Positions 26,039 to 34,346 of a DNA stretch of 64,000 bases are shown piece after piece; the first letter of the stretch is position 1, and each line of letters begins with the position of its first letter. Under the pieces are notes generated by a model. That model was not told the DNA's origin, did no database searches, and worked only from the letters and a program-made list of their open reading frames with translations. The stretch spans positions 3,596,001-3,660,000 of the forward strand of contig OY970182.1 of assembly GCA_963708095.1 (NCBI GenBank), written 5' to 3'. Origin of the DNA: JAJZVS01 sp963708095. GTDB taxonomy: Bacteria; Pseudomonadota; Alphaproteobacteria; Acetobacterales; Acetobacteraceae. Both the position numbers and the translations under genes were made by a program.

Positions 26039-27352
26039 TCAGCCGTGCGGCCGGCCGATGCCGTGGTAAGCGAAGCCGGCGGCACGCATGGCCACCGGGT
26101 CGTACACGTTGCGCAGGTCGACGAGCACCCGCCCGCGCATCGTTGCCGCCAGGCGCTCTGGGGCCAGGGCGCGGAACTCGTTCCACTCCGTGACCAGGAC
26201 CAGCGCGTCGGCGCCGGCGGCGGCGTCCGGAGCGTCGCGGCAGAACGTCACACGCTCCGGCAGCAGCGGGCGGGCCTGGTCCATGCCCTCCGGGTCGAAG
26301 GCTCGGATCGCAGCGCCGTCCTCGGCCAGCCGCCAGATCAGCGGCACCGAGGGCGCCTCGCGCATGTCGTCGGTTTCCGGCTTGAACGTCAGGCCGAGCA
26401 CGGCAATGGTCTTGCCGCGCACCGAGCCGCCGCAGGCCGCCACCACCCGCCCGGCCATCGCCGCCTTGCGCGCGTCGTTCACCGCCACGGTCGCTTCCAC
26501 GAGCCGGGTCGGCGCGCCGTGTTCCTGCGCGATGCGCATCAGCGCCAGGGTGTCCTTGGGGAAGCAGGAGCCGCCGAAGCCCGGGCCGGGGTGCAGGAAC
26601 TTGCGCCCGATGCGGCCGTCGAGGCCGATGCCGCGCGCGAGGTCGTGTACGTCGGCGCCGGTTCGTTCGCACAGGTCGGCGATCTCGTTGATGAAGGTCA
26701 CCTTCATCGCGAGGAAGGCGTTGGCGGCGTATTTGGTGAGCTCGGCGGTTTCGATCGCGGTGAACACGATCGGCGCTTCGATCAGATAGAGCGGGCGATA
26801 GAGCCGGCGCAGCACGTCACGCGCACGGTCGGTCTCGGCGCCGATCACCACCCGGTCGGGGCGCATGAAATCGCCGATCGCGTTGCCCTCGCGCAGGAAT
26901 TCCGGGTTGGAGGCGACGTCGAACTCGAGGTCGGGACGGGTGGCGCGCACGATCTCGGCGATGCGCCTGCCGGTGCCGACGGGGACGGTGGATTTGGTCA
27001 CGATCACCGCGTAGCCGGTCAGCGCACGCGCCACCTGCTCGGCGGCGGCGTAGACATAAGTGAGGTCGGCGTGGCCGTCGCCGCGGCGGGTGGGGGTGCC
27101 GACGGCGATGAACACCGCCTCGGCGCCGTCGAGCGCGGCGGCGAGGTCGGCCCCGAAACGCAGGCGGCCGGCGGCGACGTTATCGGCCACCAGGCGATCG
27201 AGGCCGGGTTCGTAGATCGGCATTCGCCCGGCGGCGAGGGCGGCAAGCCGGGTGGGGTCGGTTTCCACCACCGCGACCTCGGTGCCGAATTCGGCGAAAC
27301 AGGCGCCGGAGACAAGGCCGACGTAGCCGCCGCCGATCATCGCGATACGCAC
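26039..27352 (-). CDS. ugd: UDP-glucose 6-dehydrogenase
   Basis: A 437-residue NAD-dependent enzyme oxidising UDP-glucose to UDP-glucuronate, a precursor for acidic polysaccharides. The Rossmann motif IGGGYVGLVSGACFAE begins at residue 6, TKSTVPVGTG and SNPEFLREG follow, and the catalytic cysteine is C263 in GFGGSCFPKD. The start is GTG at 27350-27352 with GAAGGGG upstream; this places the Rossmann fold at the N-terminus as usual. The next gene on the same strand is the family 2 glycosyltransferase, 60 bases away. Confidence 0.93.
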   Translation of the reverse strand: MRIAMIGGGYVGLVSGACFAEFGTEVAVVETDPTRLAALAAGRMPIYEPGLDRLVADNVAAGRLRFGADLAAALDGAEAVFIAVGTPTRRGDGHADLTYVYAAAEQVARALTGYAVIVTKSTVPVGTGRRIAEIVRATRPDLEFDVASNPEFLREGNAIGDFMRPDRVVIGAETDRARDVLRRLYRPLYLIEAPIVFTAIETAELTKYAANAFLAMKVTFINEIADLCERTGADVHDLARGIGLDGRIGRKFLHPGPGFGGSCFPKDTLALMRIAQEHGAPTRLVEATVAVNDARKAAMAGRVVAACGGSVRGKTIAVLGLTFKPETDDMREAPSVPLIWRLAEDGAAIRAFDPEGMDQARPLLPERVTFCRDAPDAAAGADALVLVTEWNEFRALAPERLAATMRGRVLVDLRNVYDPVAMRAAGFAYHGIGRPHG

Positions 27353-27558
27353 ACCGAGCCCCCTTCCGATCGATCCGCAGGCCGGTTTGGCCCGATGCCG
27401 CACGATCTTTACATCAGTCGGCAGGGCGGCGGCGAGGGGCGATGCGGCCGCGGGCGGTGCGATCGCGCCGACACGGCCCGGCCGTGGCCCTCCCGCTTCA
27501 CGCTCCCCATTGGATGCCGAGCGGGTCCCGGCGGGCCACGCCGGCGGCCGTCGTTCGG

Positions 27559-28020
27559 CTAGCCGACGATGATCGCGTTGCGCAACGCCAGCGGTGCCGC
27601 GACGTGGCGCAGCGGCTCCCAACTGCTGCCGATGCCGCGGATCAGCACCGTACCGAAACCGAGAATGCGGCCGGCTATTCCCTGGCTGACGTCAACCGTT
27701 TCGACCTTGGTGACGTTCATCTCCTCGGTGCGGCGGGCGATCAAACCGACCTTGTGGATGATGCGCTTGTCGGTCACGACGATTTCCGTGCCCACTTTGA
27801 TCAGCCACGAGCGCACGAAAGAGATGAGGGCCAGCAAGAGGAATACCCCGAACGCGACGAGCGCGATCGGCGGCTGGTTCGCCTGCTGGGTCAGGGAAAG
27901 CACCCCGGCGATGAGCGCCAGGATGCCGAACAGGATGGCGTTCCTGTAGATGATCCAGTGCAATCCCCCAACGTACCGCACGGTTTCATCTGGCTGCAGT
28001 ACTTTGGTGTAGTAGGCCAT
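27559..28020 (-). CDS. Bacterial PH-domain membrane protein
   Basis: A 153-residue protein with two hydrophobic segments (about 25-63) followed by a bacterial PH-like domain (DUF304/bPH2), recognised by TEIVVTDKRIIHKVGLIARRTEEMNV and the ending VLIRGIGSSWEPLRHV-type pattern. Such proteins are membrane-bound; their partners are generally unknown. The ATG at 28020 has no strong ribosome site; a GTG 18 bases upstream is an alternative. Confidence 0.75.
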   Translation of the reverse strand: MAYYTKVLQPDETVRYVGGLHWIIYRNAILFGILALIAGVLSLTQQANQPPIALVAFGVFLLLALISFVRSWLIKVGTEIVVTDKRIIHKVGLIARRTEEMNVTKVETVDVSQGIAGRILGFGTVLIRGIGSSWEPLRHVAAPLALRNAIIVG

Positions 28021-28122
28021 GTCGGCGGAAATTCCCACGATGCGCCGCGGTGAGGCTAGCGGACCGCTGGGGACCGTGCAATCGGCTACCGGCGGGTTCG
28101 TCGTGCGAACCCGTGCTGCCTT

Positions 28123-28276
28123 CCTCTCCCGCTTTGCGGGCTTGGGCCGCGAAGCGGACCAAGGTCGCCATGCGCAGCACGGCGGGTGAGGATACGAGGC
28201 ACGGTTCCCTCACCCGGTTCGCTGCTGCGCGCCGACCTTGGTCCGCTTCGCGGCCCAAGCCCGCAAGCGGGAGAGG
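28123..28276. repeat. Long imperfect inverted repeat (about 154 bp) between two minus-strand genes
   Basis: Arms 28123-28167 and 28233-28276 are reverse complements over about 45 bases with a single-base difference. The bases between them continue the palindrome imperfectly (GCGCAGCA...TGCTGCGC and GGGTGAGG...CCTCACCC), leaving a central loop of roughly 15 bases. The outer ends are the CCTCTCCC/GGGAGAGG core shared with the smaller dispersed palindromes. No open frame fits it. A separate perfect 8-bp hairpin (CGGGTTCG/CGAACCCG) lies just outside at 28093-28113. Confidence 0.85.
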
Positions 28277-28348
28277 GAATGAGGCGCCGATCGCGCTGGT
28301 GTCACCGGCGTACGCACCGGGGCCGTCTACCCGGGGCGCACGCCGCCG

Positions 28349-29134
28349 TCAGTCGTCCTTCGCCGCCACTGCGCCGATCGTCGTCCCGCCGTCGATCACG
28401 ATCGTCTGCCCGGTGACGAAACTCCCCGCGGGCGAGGCGAGGAACACCGCCGCGCCGGCGATCTCGTCCGGCTCGCCGATCCGTTGCAGCGGCGTGTCGC
28501 GCGTGCGCTTGCGGTACAGCACCGGGTCCTCCCACAGTGCGCGCGCGAAATCGGTGCGCACCAGGCCGGGTGCAATTGCATTAGCGCGGATGTTCCTCGG
28601 CCCCCATTCCACGCAGATGTTGCGCGCCAACTGCATGTCGGCGGCCTTGGAGATCGCGTACAGCCCGAGCTGCGCCGAACCGCGCAGGCCGCCGATGGAG
28701 GAGATGATGATCACCGATCCCCCGCCGCGTGCAGCCATCTGCGGCAGCACCATGTTGCACAGCCAGAAATTGCTGCGCACGTTCGCGCCCATGATGCGCT
28801 CGTAGACCTCGTCGGAGGCGCCGGCCGCCGGCCCCAGATACGGGTTCACCGCGGCGTTGCACACCAGCACGTCGATCCCGCCCCAGTGCGCGACAGTGCG
28901 GTCCACCAGCTCCTGCAATTCCTCCTTGCGCGCGATGTGGCAGGGCACCACCAGCGCCTCCCCGCCGCGGGCGCGGATGCCCTGCGCCACCGTTTCGCAG
29001 GCGTCCTCCTTGCGCGAGGACACCACCACCCGCGCCCCGTGCTCGGCCAAGCGTTCGGCGATGGCGCGGCCGATCCCCTTGCTCGACCCGGTCACGACGG
29101 CAACTTTTCCGGCGAGGTCGAACAAGGACGGCAT
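28349..29134 (-). CDS. SDR family NAD(P)-dependent oxidoreductase
   Basis: A 261-residue classical short-chain dehydrogenase. The nucleotide motif TGSSKGIG is at 15-22, NNAG is represented by CNAA (92-95), the catalytic residues are S145/S146, Y159 and K163 (YAISK), and the end FVTGQTIVIDGGTTIG is typical. It is divergent from the acyl-CoA synthetase gene, sharing a 78-base region. Substrate unknown; 3-oxoacyl or alcohol oxidation would fit the neighbour. Confidence 0.88.
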   Translation of the reverse strand: MPSLFDLAGKVAVVTGSSKGIGRAIAERLAEHGARVVVSSRKEDACETVAQGIRARGGEALVVPCHIARKEELQELVDRTVAHWGGIDVLVCNAAVNPYLGPAAGASDEVYERIMGANVRSNFWLCNMVLPQMAARGGGSVIIISSIGGLRGSAQLGLYAISKAADMQLARNICVEWGPRNIRANAIAPGLVRTDFARALWEDPVLYRKRTRDTPLQRIGEPDEIAGAAVFLASPAGSFVTGQTIVIDGGTTIGAVAAKDD

Positions 29135-29212
29135 CGGTTTCCCCCTGGGCTTGCGCGGCGTTGCTACCGGTCAGTATGCTCGCGCCCGGGAAACGTCAAT
29201 CGGATCGGAACC

Positions 29213-31351
29213 ATGCCAGCGCCGCGCACCGGGTTCTATCGCCACGCCGAACTGCATCGGCTTCTGCACCCGGCCAGCATCGCCGTGGTCGGCGCTTCCT
29301 CCCGCGCCGGCTCGTTCGGGGAGCGGGTGCTGGCGAACCTCGTCGATTTCACCGGCCCGGTACACGCGGTGAACCCGCGCTACGAACGGATCGGCGACCG
29401 CTCCTGCCATCCCTCCCTGGCCGCGATCGGCACGCCGATCGACTGCGCAGTGATCGCCGCGGCGCGCGAGGCGGTGGAGCCGATCGTGCGCGAGGCCGCC
29501 GCAGCTGGCGTCGGAGGCGCCATCGTGTTCGCCTCCGGCTATGCCGAGACTGGCAAGGCGGACCGCCGCGCCGAGCAGGACCGCCTGACCGACATCGCGC
29601 GGGCCACCGGCCTGCGCATCGTCGGGCCGAACACCATCGGCCTCGTGAACGCGGCGTTGGAGGCGCGCGCGACGTTCATGACCATCACCCCGATTCCCCC
29701 GCCCGGGCGGCGGGCGATCGGCATCGTCAGCCAGTCGGGCGCGCTCGGAATGTCGCTCGCGCAGGGGGTCGCGCGCGGGGCGTCGGTCAGCCACGTGCTG
29801 ACCTCGGGCAATTCCTGCGACGTCGATATGGCCGACTACATCGCCTACCTCGCCGAAGATCCGGGTTGTGCCGCCATCGCCTGCGTGTTCGAGGGCACGT
29901 CCGAGCCACGGCGCATCCTGGCCGCGGCGGCGTTCGCGGCCGAACGCGACAAGCCGCTGGTGGTCTACAAGATGGCGACCGGGTCGGAGGGTGCGGCGGC
30001 GGCCCTGTCGCATACCGGCGCGCTCGCCGGGACGCACGAGGCCTATCGCGCCGCCTTCCGCCACGCCGGCGCCGTGCTGGTGGAAGACTACGAACGGCTG
30101 CTGGAGACGACGTCGTTCTTCGCCAAGGCAGGCACGCCGACCGCGCGCGGCGCGGCGGTACTGGTCACCTCGGGCGGCGCCGGGATCATGGCCGCCGACG
30201 CGGCCGAGCAGCACGGCGTGCCGATGCCGCAGCCCGATCCGGCAGTGCGCGCGGTGCTGGAGAGCCACATCCCGGAGTTCGGCGCCGCCCGCAATCCGTG
30301 CGACGTGACCGCGCAGGTGATCGCCAACCCGGAGTCGCTCGCCGCCTGCGCCGGCGCGCTGCTCGGCCACGAGGACTACGCCGCGCTGGTCTATCCGCAG
30401 ATCTATTCCTATGCCGCGACCGCCCAGCGGGTGCCGGTGTTCGACGCCCTGGCCGCCGCGCACGGCAAGCCGGTGTGCATGGTGTGGATCACCGAGTTCC
30501 TCGCCGGCCCGGGATCGGCGGAGGCCGAGGCGGCGGAGAACGTGGCGTTGTTCCGCTCCATGTCCTCCTGCTTCGCCACCTTGGCCGCCTGGACCGAGCG
30601 GGCGGCGTGCCTCGCCGCTCCGCCCGCCGCGCCGGCGCCCACGCCGCCGGCGATCCGCGCTGCGGCTGCCGCACTGATCGCCGCTTCGGGCGGTCGCCCG
30701 CTGACCGAGCGGGAGGCCAAGGCGGCGCTGGCGCTGTACGGCGTGCCGGTGGTGGACGAAACCCTGGTGCAGACGGCGGAGGAGGCGGTGGCCGCGGCCG
30801 GGGCGCTCGGCTACCCCGTGGCGCTGAAGGTCGAGTCCCCCGACCTGCTGCACAAGACCGAGGCCGGGGTGGTCCGCCTCGATCTCCGCGACGCCGATGC
30901 CGTGCGCGGCGCCTACGCCGACATCATGGCGCGCGCTGTGGCAGCGAAGCCGGCCCCGCGGGTGCAGGGTGTGCTCGTCCAGCCGATGGTGCCGGCGGGG
31001 GTGGAGCTGGTCGTGGGCGCCCGGATCGATCCGCTGTTCGGGCCGCTGGTGGTGGTGGGGCTGGGCGGCGTACTGGTCGAGGTGCTGGCCGACACCGCGC
31101 TGGCACCGGCACCGGTGTCAACGGCGGAGGCGCGGGCGCTGTTGGACCGGCTGCGCGGGGCGCGTCTGCTCGATGGTTTTCGAGGCGGACCGGCGGTCGC
31201 TCGGACCCGGCTGGCGGCGGTGATCGCCGCTGTGTCGCGCTTCGCCGCCGACCATCGCGACACGATCGCAGAGCTCGACGTCAACCCGCTGATCGGCGCT
31301 GGAGAGCTGGTCGTGGCAGTGGATGCGCTGATCGTGCCGCGCCGCGGCTGA
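29213..31351 (+). CDS. Acyl-CoA synthetase (ADP/NDP-forming), acetate-CoA ligase family
   Basis: A 712-residue fused ligase that makes acyl-CoA from an organic acid, CoA and ATP through a phosphohistidine. The domains in order are: CoA-binding (about 10-130, IAVVGASSRAGSFG), succinyl-CoA-ligase-like (about 140-460, with IGIVSQSGALG and the phosphorylated-histidine segment ALSHTGALAG), and ATP-grasp (about 485-705, with GYPVALKVESPDLLHKTEAGVV). The ATG at 29213 was chosen because homology starts there, although the frame is open upstream opposite the SDR gene. The organic acid substrate is not predictable. Confidence 0.88.
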   Translation: MPAPRTGFYRHAELHRLLHPASIAVVGASSRAGSFGERVLANLVDFTGPVHAVNPRYERIGDRSCHPSLAAIGTPIDCAVIAAAREAVEPIVREAAAAGVGGAIVFASGYAETGKADRRAEQDRLTDIARATGLRIVGPNTIGLVNAALEARATFMTITPIPPPGRRAIGIVSQSGALGMSLAQGVARGASVSHVLTSGNSCDVDMADYIAYLAEDPGCAAIACVFEGTSEPRRILAAAAFAAERDKPLVVYKMATGSEGAAAALSHTGALAGTHEAYRAAFRHAGAVLVEDYERLLETTSFFAKAGTPTARGAAVLVTSGGAGIMAADAAEQHGVPMPQPDPAVRAVLESHIPEFGAARNPCDVTAQVIANPESLAACAGALLGHEDYAALVYPQIYSYAATAQRVPVFDALAAAHGKPVCMVWITEFLAGPGSAEAEAAENVALFRSMSSCFATLAAWTERAACLAAPPAAPAPTPPAIRAAAAALIAASGGRPLTEREAKAALALYGVPVVDETLVQTAEEAVAAAGALGYPVALKVESPDLLHKTEAGVVRLDLRDADAVRGAYADIMARAVAAKPAPRVQGVLVQPMVPAGVELVVGARIDPLFGPLVVVGLGGVLVEVLADTALAPAPVSTAEARALLDRLRGARLLDGFRGGPAVARTRLAAVIAAVSRFAADHRDTIAELDVNPLIGAGELVVAVDALIVPRRG

Positions 31352-31472
31352 CGTCGCGGCGGCGGGGCGCGGGCGGCCGCGAAAAGCGGGAACGCACCAC
31401 AAACGGCCCGGCGACCGGTTGGCAGCGCACGGGTCGGTTCAGGGGAGGGCTGAATTCAGGACAAGGCTCACT

Positions 31473-31805
31473 TCAGAGATCGTTGGCCGCCCTTGGGGCC
31501 GATCTGCCGGCGGGGGGCTCCGCGCGGGCGCCGTACGTGGCCGCCCGGGCCAGGCTCAGGGGGCCGCCCTGGCCGGCTCGGCGCTGCATATTGCGCCGTA
31601 CGACGGCGAGGTGCCGGCCGGTGCCGGAGTCGCCTGCATCATAAGCCGCCTGGACCAGATCTTCGACCTTATCGGCGAGGGTGCGCGGCACGACGGTCGG
31701 CGCACGGGGCGGCAGGATGGAGGTTGCGTGTCTGCCGGCATTGGGATCGAACCGTGCCGATCCGGTCACCAGCCAGGAAATTCCCTTCCCCGGGAATCGG
31801 TGCAT
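31473..31805 (-). CDS. Small protein of unknown function (110 aa)
   Basis: I do not recognise this protein. It is supported by a good start: GGGAGGA ends eight bases before the ATG at 31805, and a sigma-70-like promoter lies 50-80 bases upstream (see that entry). The middle (about residues 43-75) could be helical, with VEDLVQAAYDAGDSG; the last third is Ala/Gly/Arg-rich. It has no signal peptide or membrane segment. It stands alone between an acyl-CoA synthetase and an aldo/keto reductase gene. It could also be a chance frame in this GC-rich genome. Confidence 0.4.
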   Translation of the reverse strand: MHRFPGKGISWLVTGSARFDPNAGRHATSILPPRAPTVVPRTLADKVEDLVQAAYDAGDSGTGRHLAVVRRNMQRRAGQGGPLSLARAATYGARAEPPAGRSAPRAANDL

Positions 31806-31857
31806 CTTTGGGGTCCTCCCGGCTTCAACGTCTCGATGTGCAGGCCCTACGTCGTTT

Positions 31858-31886
31858 ATTTAGGCAAAGCAACCAGTTTATGTCAG
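31858..31886 (-). promoter_or_regulatory. Candidate sigma-70 promoter for the 110-aa gene
   Basis: On the minus strand the hexamer CTGACA (31881-31886) is followed, after exactly 17 bases, by CTAAAT (31858-31863), resembling TTGACA-17-TATAAT. The surrounding 100 bases are strikingly AT-rich for this genome. Transcription would start near 31851 and give a leader of about 45 bases to the ATG at 31805. Confidence 0.45.
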
Positions 31887-32247
31887 GAAATCGTAACCGT
31901 AGCTCATCTTTTTAAGAACGTCCGCCGGTGGCTGCCGCCGCGCCGGCACAGTACGAACGCACCGCCGGCGCCAGCTTGGATGCAGCAACAGTCCAGGGCC
32001 GGAACGCACCCGTCGGGACCGCGCGCCGCTCCGCCCGCCCCTTCCCGGGGCACCCCTTTCCCGCTTGATCGCGCGGGGGCAAACTGCGCGCCGGCCGTGG
32101 TGCGACCGGGCCGGCGTCGCGGCAGCAACGCGTCACGGGCGGCGATTGCCGCACAGGCGCGGCGGACGGCGGAACGGCCGCGCCGTGACGCTCCGCACCG
32201 CCACCGGACCCGTAGATGCAGATAAGGACAAGGGAGGGACAGCGTCC
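31887..32247. other. Intergenic region upstream of the aldo/keto reductase gene, no gene seen
   Basis: About 360 GC-rich bases with only compositional open frames. It contains the ribosome site (AGGGAGG, about 32231-32237) for the aldo/keto reductase. I see no RNA gene or repeat. Confidence 0.45.
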
Positions 32248-33267
32248 ATGACCGCACCGTCCAAGACCGCATGGCCCACCCGTCATCTCGGCCGCACCGC
32301 TGTGCACGTCACGACCCTCGGCCTCGGCACTGCCACCATGGGCGGCAGCCGGGTCCCCATGACCCGCCCCGACCGGGAAGCGCTGGTCCGCGCCGCCTGG
32401 CAGGCCGGCGTGCGCTATGTCGATACCGCACCGTTCTACGGCGTCGGCGCCGCCGAGCACGCCGTGGGCGACGCGCTGCGCGACGAGTTGCGCAAGGACT
32501 GGGTGCTGTCCTCCAAGGTGGGCCGCCTGCTGCGCCCGAACCCGGCCGGCGGCCCGTCGCCGGACGGCCGGCTGGCGCCGCTGCCGTTCCGGGTCGAGTA
32601 CGACTATTCGCACGACGGCATCCTGCGCTCGGTCGAGGACAGCTTCCAGCGCCTCGGCCTGGCGCGGATCGACATCCTCTATGTGCACGACATTGGTACC
32701 TACCAGCACGGCGACGCCGCCGCGGGGCATATGCAGGTGCTGCGCGACAGCGGCTACCGGGCGCTGACCCGGCTCAAATCGGAGGGCACGATCGGCGCCT
32801 TCGGCATCGGCGTGAACGAAACGGCGGTGCTGCTGGAGGCGCTGTCCTGGGGCGCGTGGGATGCGTTCCTTCTCGCCGGGCGCTATACGTTGCTGGAACA
32901 GGCGCCGCTGGATGATCTGCTGCCGCTGTGCCTTGCGCGCGGCACCTCGATCGTGGTGGGCGGGCCGCTCAATTCCGGCCTGCTCGCCGGGCGCGATTCC
33001 TGGGACTACGCGCCGGCTCCGCCGGCGGTAGCGGCGCGGGCGCAGGCGATCGGCGCGGTGTGCGCCCGCCATGGCGTGGCCTTGCCGGCGGCGGCGCTGC
33101 AATTCCCGCTGGCGCATCCGGCGGTGGCTGCGGTGATCCCGGGGCCGCGCTCGGCCGCCGAGTTCGACGCCAACCTCGCGCTGATGCGCGCGCCGATCCC
33201 GGCGGCGCTGTGGGCGGAGCTGAAGCAGGAGGGCCTGCTGCACAAGGATGCCCCCACGCCGGGATGA
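32248..33267 (+). CDS. Aldo/keto reductase (D-threo-aldose 1-dehydrogenase/fucose dehydrogenase-like)
   Basis: A 339-residue NAD(P)-dependent oxidoreductase with an AKR barrel. The catalytic tetrad is visible as D59 (VDTAPFYG), Y64, K90 (SSKVGR) and H147 (YVHDIG). The nucleotide-binding part carries IPGPRSAAEFDANL. The sequence resembles the sugar-dehydrogenase branch that oxidises L-fucose, D-arabinose or pyridoxal. The ATG has an AGGGAGG site upstream. It is convergent with the dctM fragment, suggesting a former sugar or sugar-acid uptake and oxidation cluster. Confidence 0.85.
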   Translation: MTAPSKTAWPTRHLGRTAVHVTTLGLGTATMGGSRVPMTRPDREALVRAAWQAGVRYVDTAPFYGVGAAEHAVGDALRDELRKDWVLSSKVGRLLRPNPAGGPSPDGRLAPLPFRVEYDYSHDGILRSVEDSFQRLGLARIDILYVHDIGTYQHGDAAAGHMQVLRDSGYRALTRLKSEGTIGAFGIGVNETAVLLEALSWGAWDAFLLAGRYTLLEQAPLDDLLPLCLARGTSIVVGGPLNSGLLAGRDSWDYAPAPPAVAARAQAIGAVCARHGVALPAAALQFPLAHPAVAAVIPGPRSAAEFDANLALMRAPIPAALWAELKQEGLLHKDAPTPG

Positions 33268-33274
33268 CGAAGGG

Positions 33275-33520
33275 CTACAGGAAGCCGACGCTGAACCACG
33301 GCACGGCGGCGACCGCGATCAGCCCGGCGAGCACCGCGAACGGATAGGGCCAGCTGCGCCGCATCGCCGCGTCCGGCGACACCCGGCGGATGGCGAAGGC
33401 GGCGTAGCAGCCGACGCCGAACGGCGGGGCGAACAGCCCGATCCCCATCGCGAGGATGACCACCATCGCGTAGTGGATCTCGTTGATACCCAGCGTCCGC
33501 GCAGAGGGGAACAGCAGCGG
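33275..33520 (-). pseudogene. TRAP transporter large permease (DctM) C-terminal fragment
   Basis: Only the last ~80 residues of a DctM-type permease remain (family about 420-450 residues). The fragment includes GPLLFP, HYAMVVILAMGIGLFAPP and the two final hydrophobic segments ending PWFSVGFL. Its upstream part is gone: the reading frame instead continues, without a stop, into an IS6-like remnant, giving a 226-residue hybrid frame (33275-33955). It is clearly a decay product of an uptake system for an organic or sugar acid. Confidence 0.8.
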
Positions 33521-33573
33521 ACCGAACAGCCAGGGCAATCGGGCGAACCGGAAAATCGGCGCGAACTCGCCTC

Positions 33574-33610
33574 CGTCACCTCTCCTCTCCCGCGAGAGCG
33601 GGAGGTGACG
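33574..33610. repeat. Dispersed intergenic palindrome (copy 2)
   Basis: The hairpin CTCCCGC-GAGA-GCGGGAG (33587-33604) is flanked by CGTCAC and GTGACG. It lies exactly in the junction between the dctM fragment and the end of the IS6-like remnant. The core CCCGCGAGAGCGGGA is identical to the copy at 39532-39546. Confidence 0.7.
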
Positions 33611-33629
33611 CGTCGGAGATTCGTCCGAT

Positions 33630-34346
33630 GGTTCTGTTGCAAACGCCGGAGCTGGCCGCGTGAGTCCGGGGGGCGGGTGCTGCCAGGCGGCGATCTCGAA
33701 CAGGCTGGCAACGAAGGTGGTCTGTGCCTGAATGTCGTGACCGTCGATGGTGTGAACCTGCCCCTTCCTGATCATCGCCATCGCCTCGTAGCCGGACAAC
33801 GTTCGCCTGGCGGTTGGTAAGCTCCCGAAGCCGAGCCCTGGCCGCGCCAGCCGTTTGGTCCGCCGGTGGTCCTGCTCGACGATGTTGTTCAGGTACTTGC
33901 ACTGCCGCAGCCGGGAGAAGCGCCACAACTCGCCCCTCCGCTTCAGCGCCGTCACCGCCCCCGGATAGGCCGGGTTCTTGTCTCCCGTGATCGTGCGAGG
34001 ATTGACGGTGTGTGGCTGCGCCAGCGCCTTGCGAAAGAACCGCTTGGCAGCCGTCCGTCCCGCCGGGCCGAGAGCAGGAAGTCAACCGTCTGGCCGAGGC
34101 TGTCCACCGCCCGATACAGATAGGTCCAGACGCCTTTGAGGTCTCGTCCACCCGCCGGGAACCAGTGCAGGGCCGCAGATGTCGGCGAACCCGCTGCTCC
34201 AGCATTGCCGCATAGGCCGGCACCCAGCGGAACAGGGTCGTGTGGTCGACCACGATGCCTCGATCCGACAGCATCGCGCTGCCCACGGTTCTCTGTCTCA
34301 ACCCGCCTGGCCCAACCACGCCCGCACCAGCGTTTGCACCAGAGCC
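33630..34346. mobile_element. IS6-family insertion sequence remnant (internally deleted)
   Basis: Terminal inverted repeats are recognisable at both ends: GGTTCTGTTGCAAACGC at 33630-33646 and its counterpart (GGCTCTGGTGCAAACGC read inward) at 34330-34346, with 15 of 17 bases matching. These are the familiar IS6/IS26-type ends. The total length of 717 bp is shorter than usual for the family (about 800 bp), and the transposase is broken. No clean 8-bp target duplication is visible. Confidence 0.8.
33686..34290 (-). pseudogene. IS6-family transposase, frameshifted and N-terminally truncated
   Basis: Pieces of one DDE transposase are spread over different frames. One frame carries DRGIVVDHTTLFRWV and the first catalytic aspartate in RRVDET (about 34150-34290). 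A second carries the C-terminal half with CKYLNNIVEQDHRR (catalytic-glutamate region) and GYEAMAMIRKGQV (33686-33955). The stretch between needs at least two frame changes, and the first ~40 residues are missing. The product cannot be functional. Confidence 0.85.

Noticed and set aside
28484..29212. N-terminal extension of the acyl-CoA synthetase frame
   Set aside because: The frame is open opposite the SDR gene, but homology begins at the ATG at 29213 and the extension is an antisense shadow.
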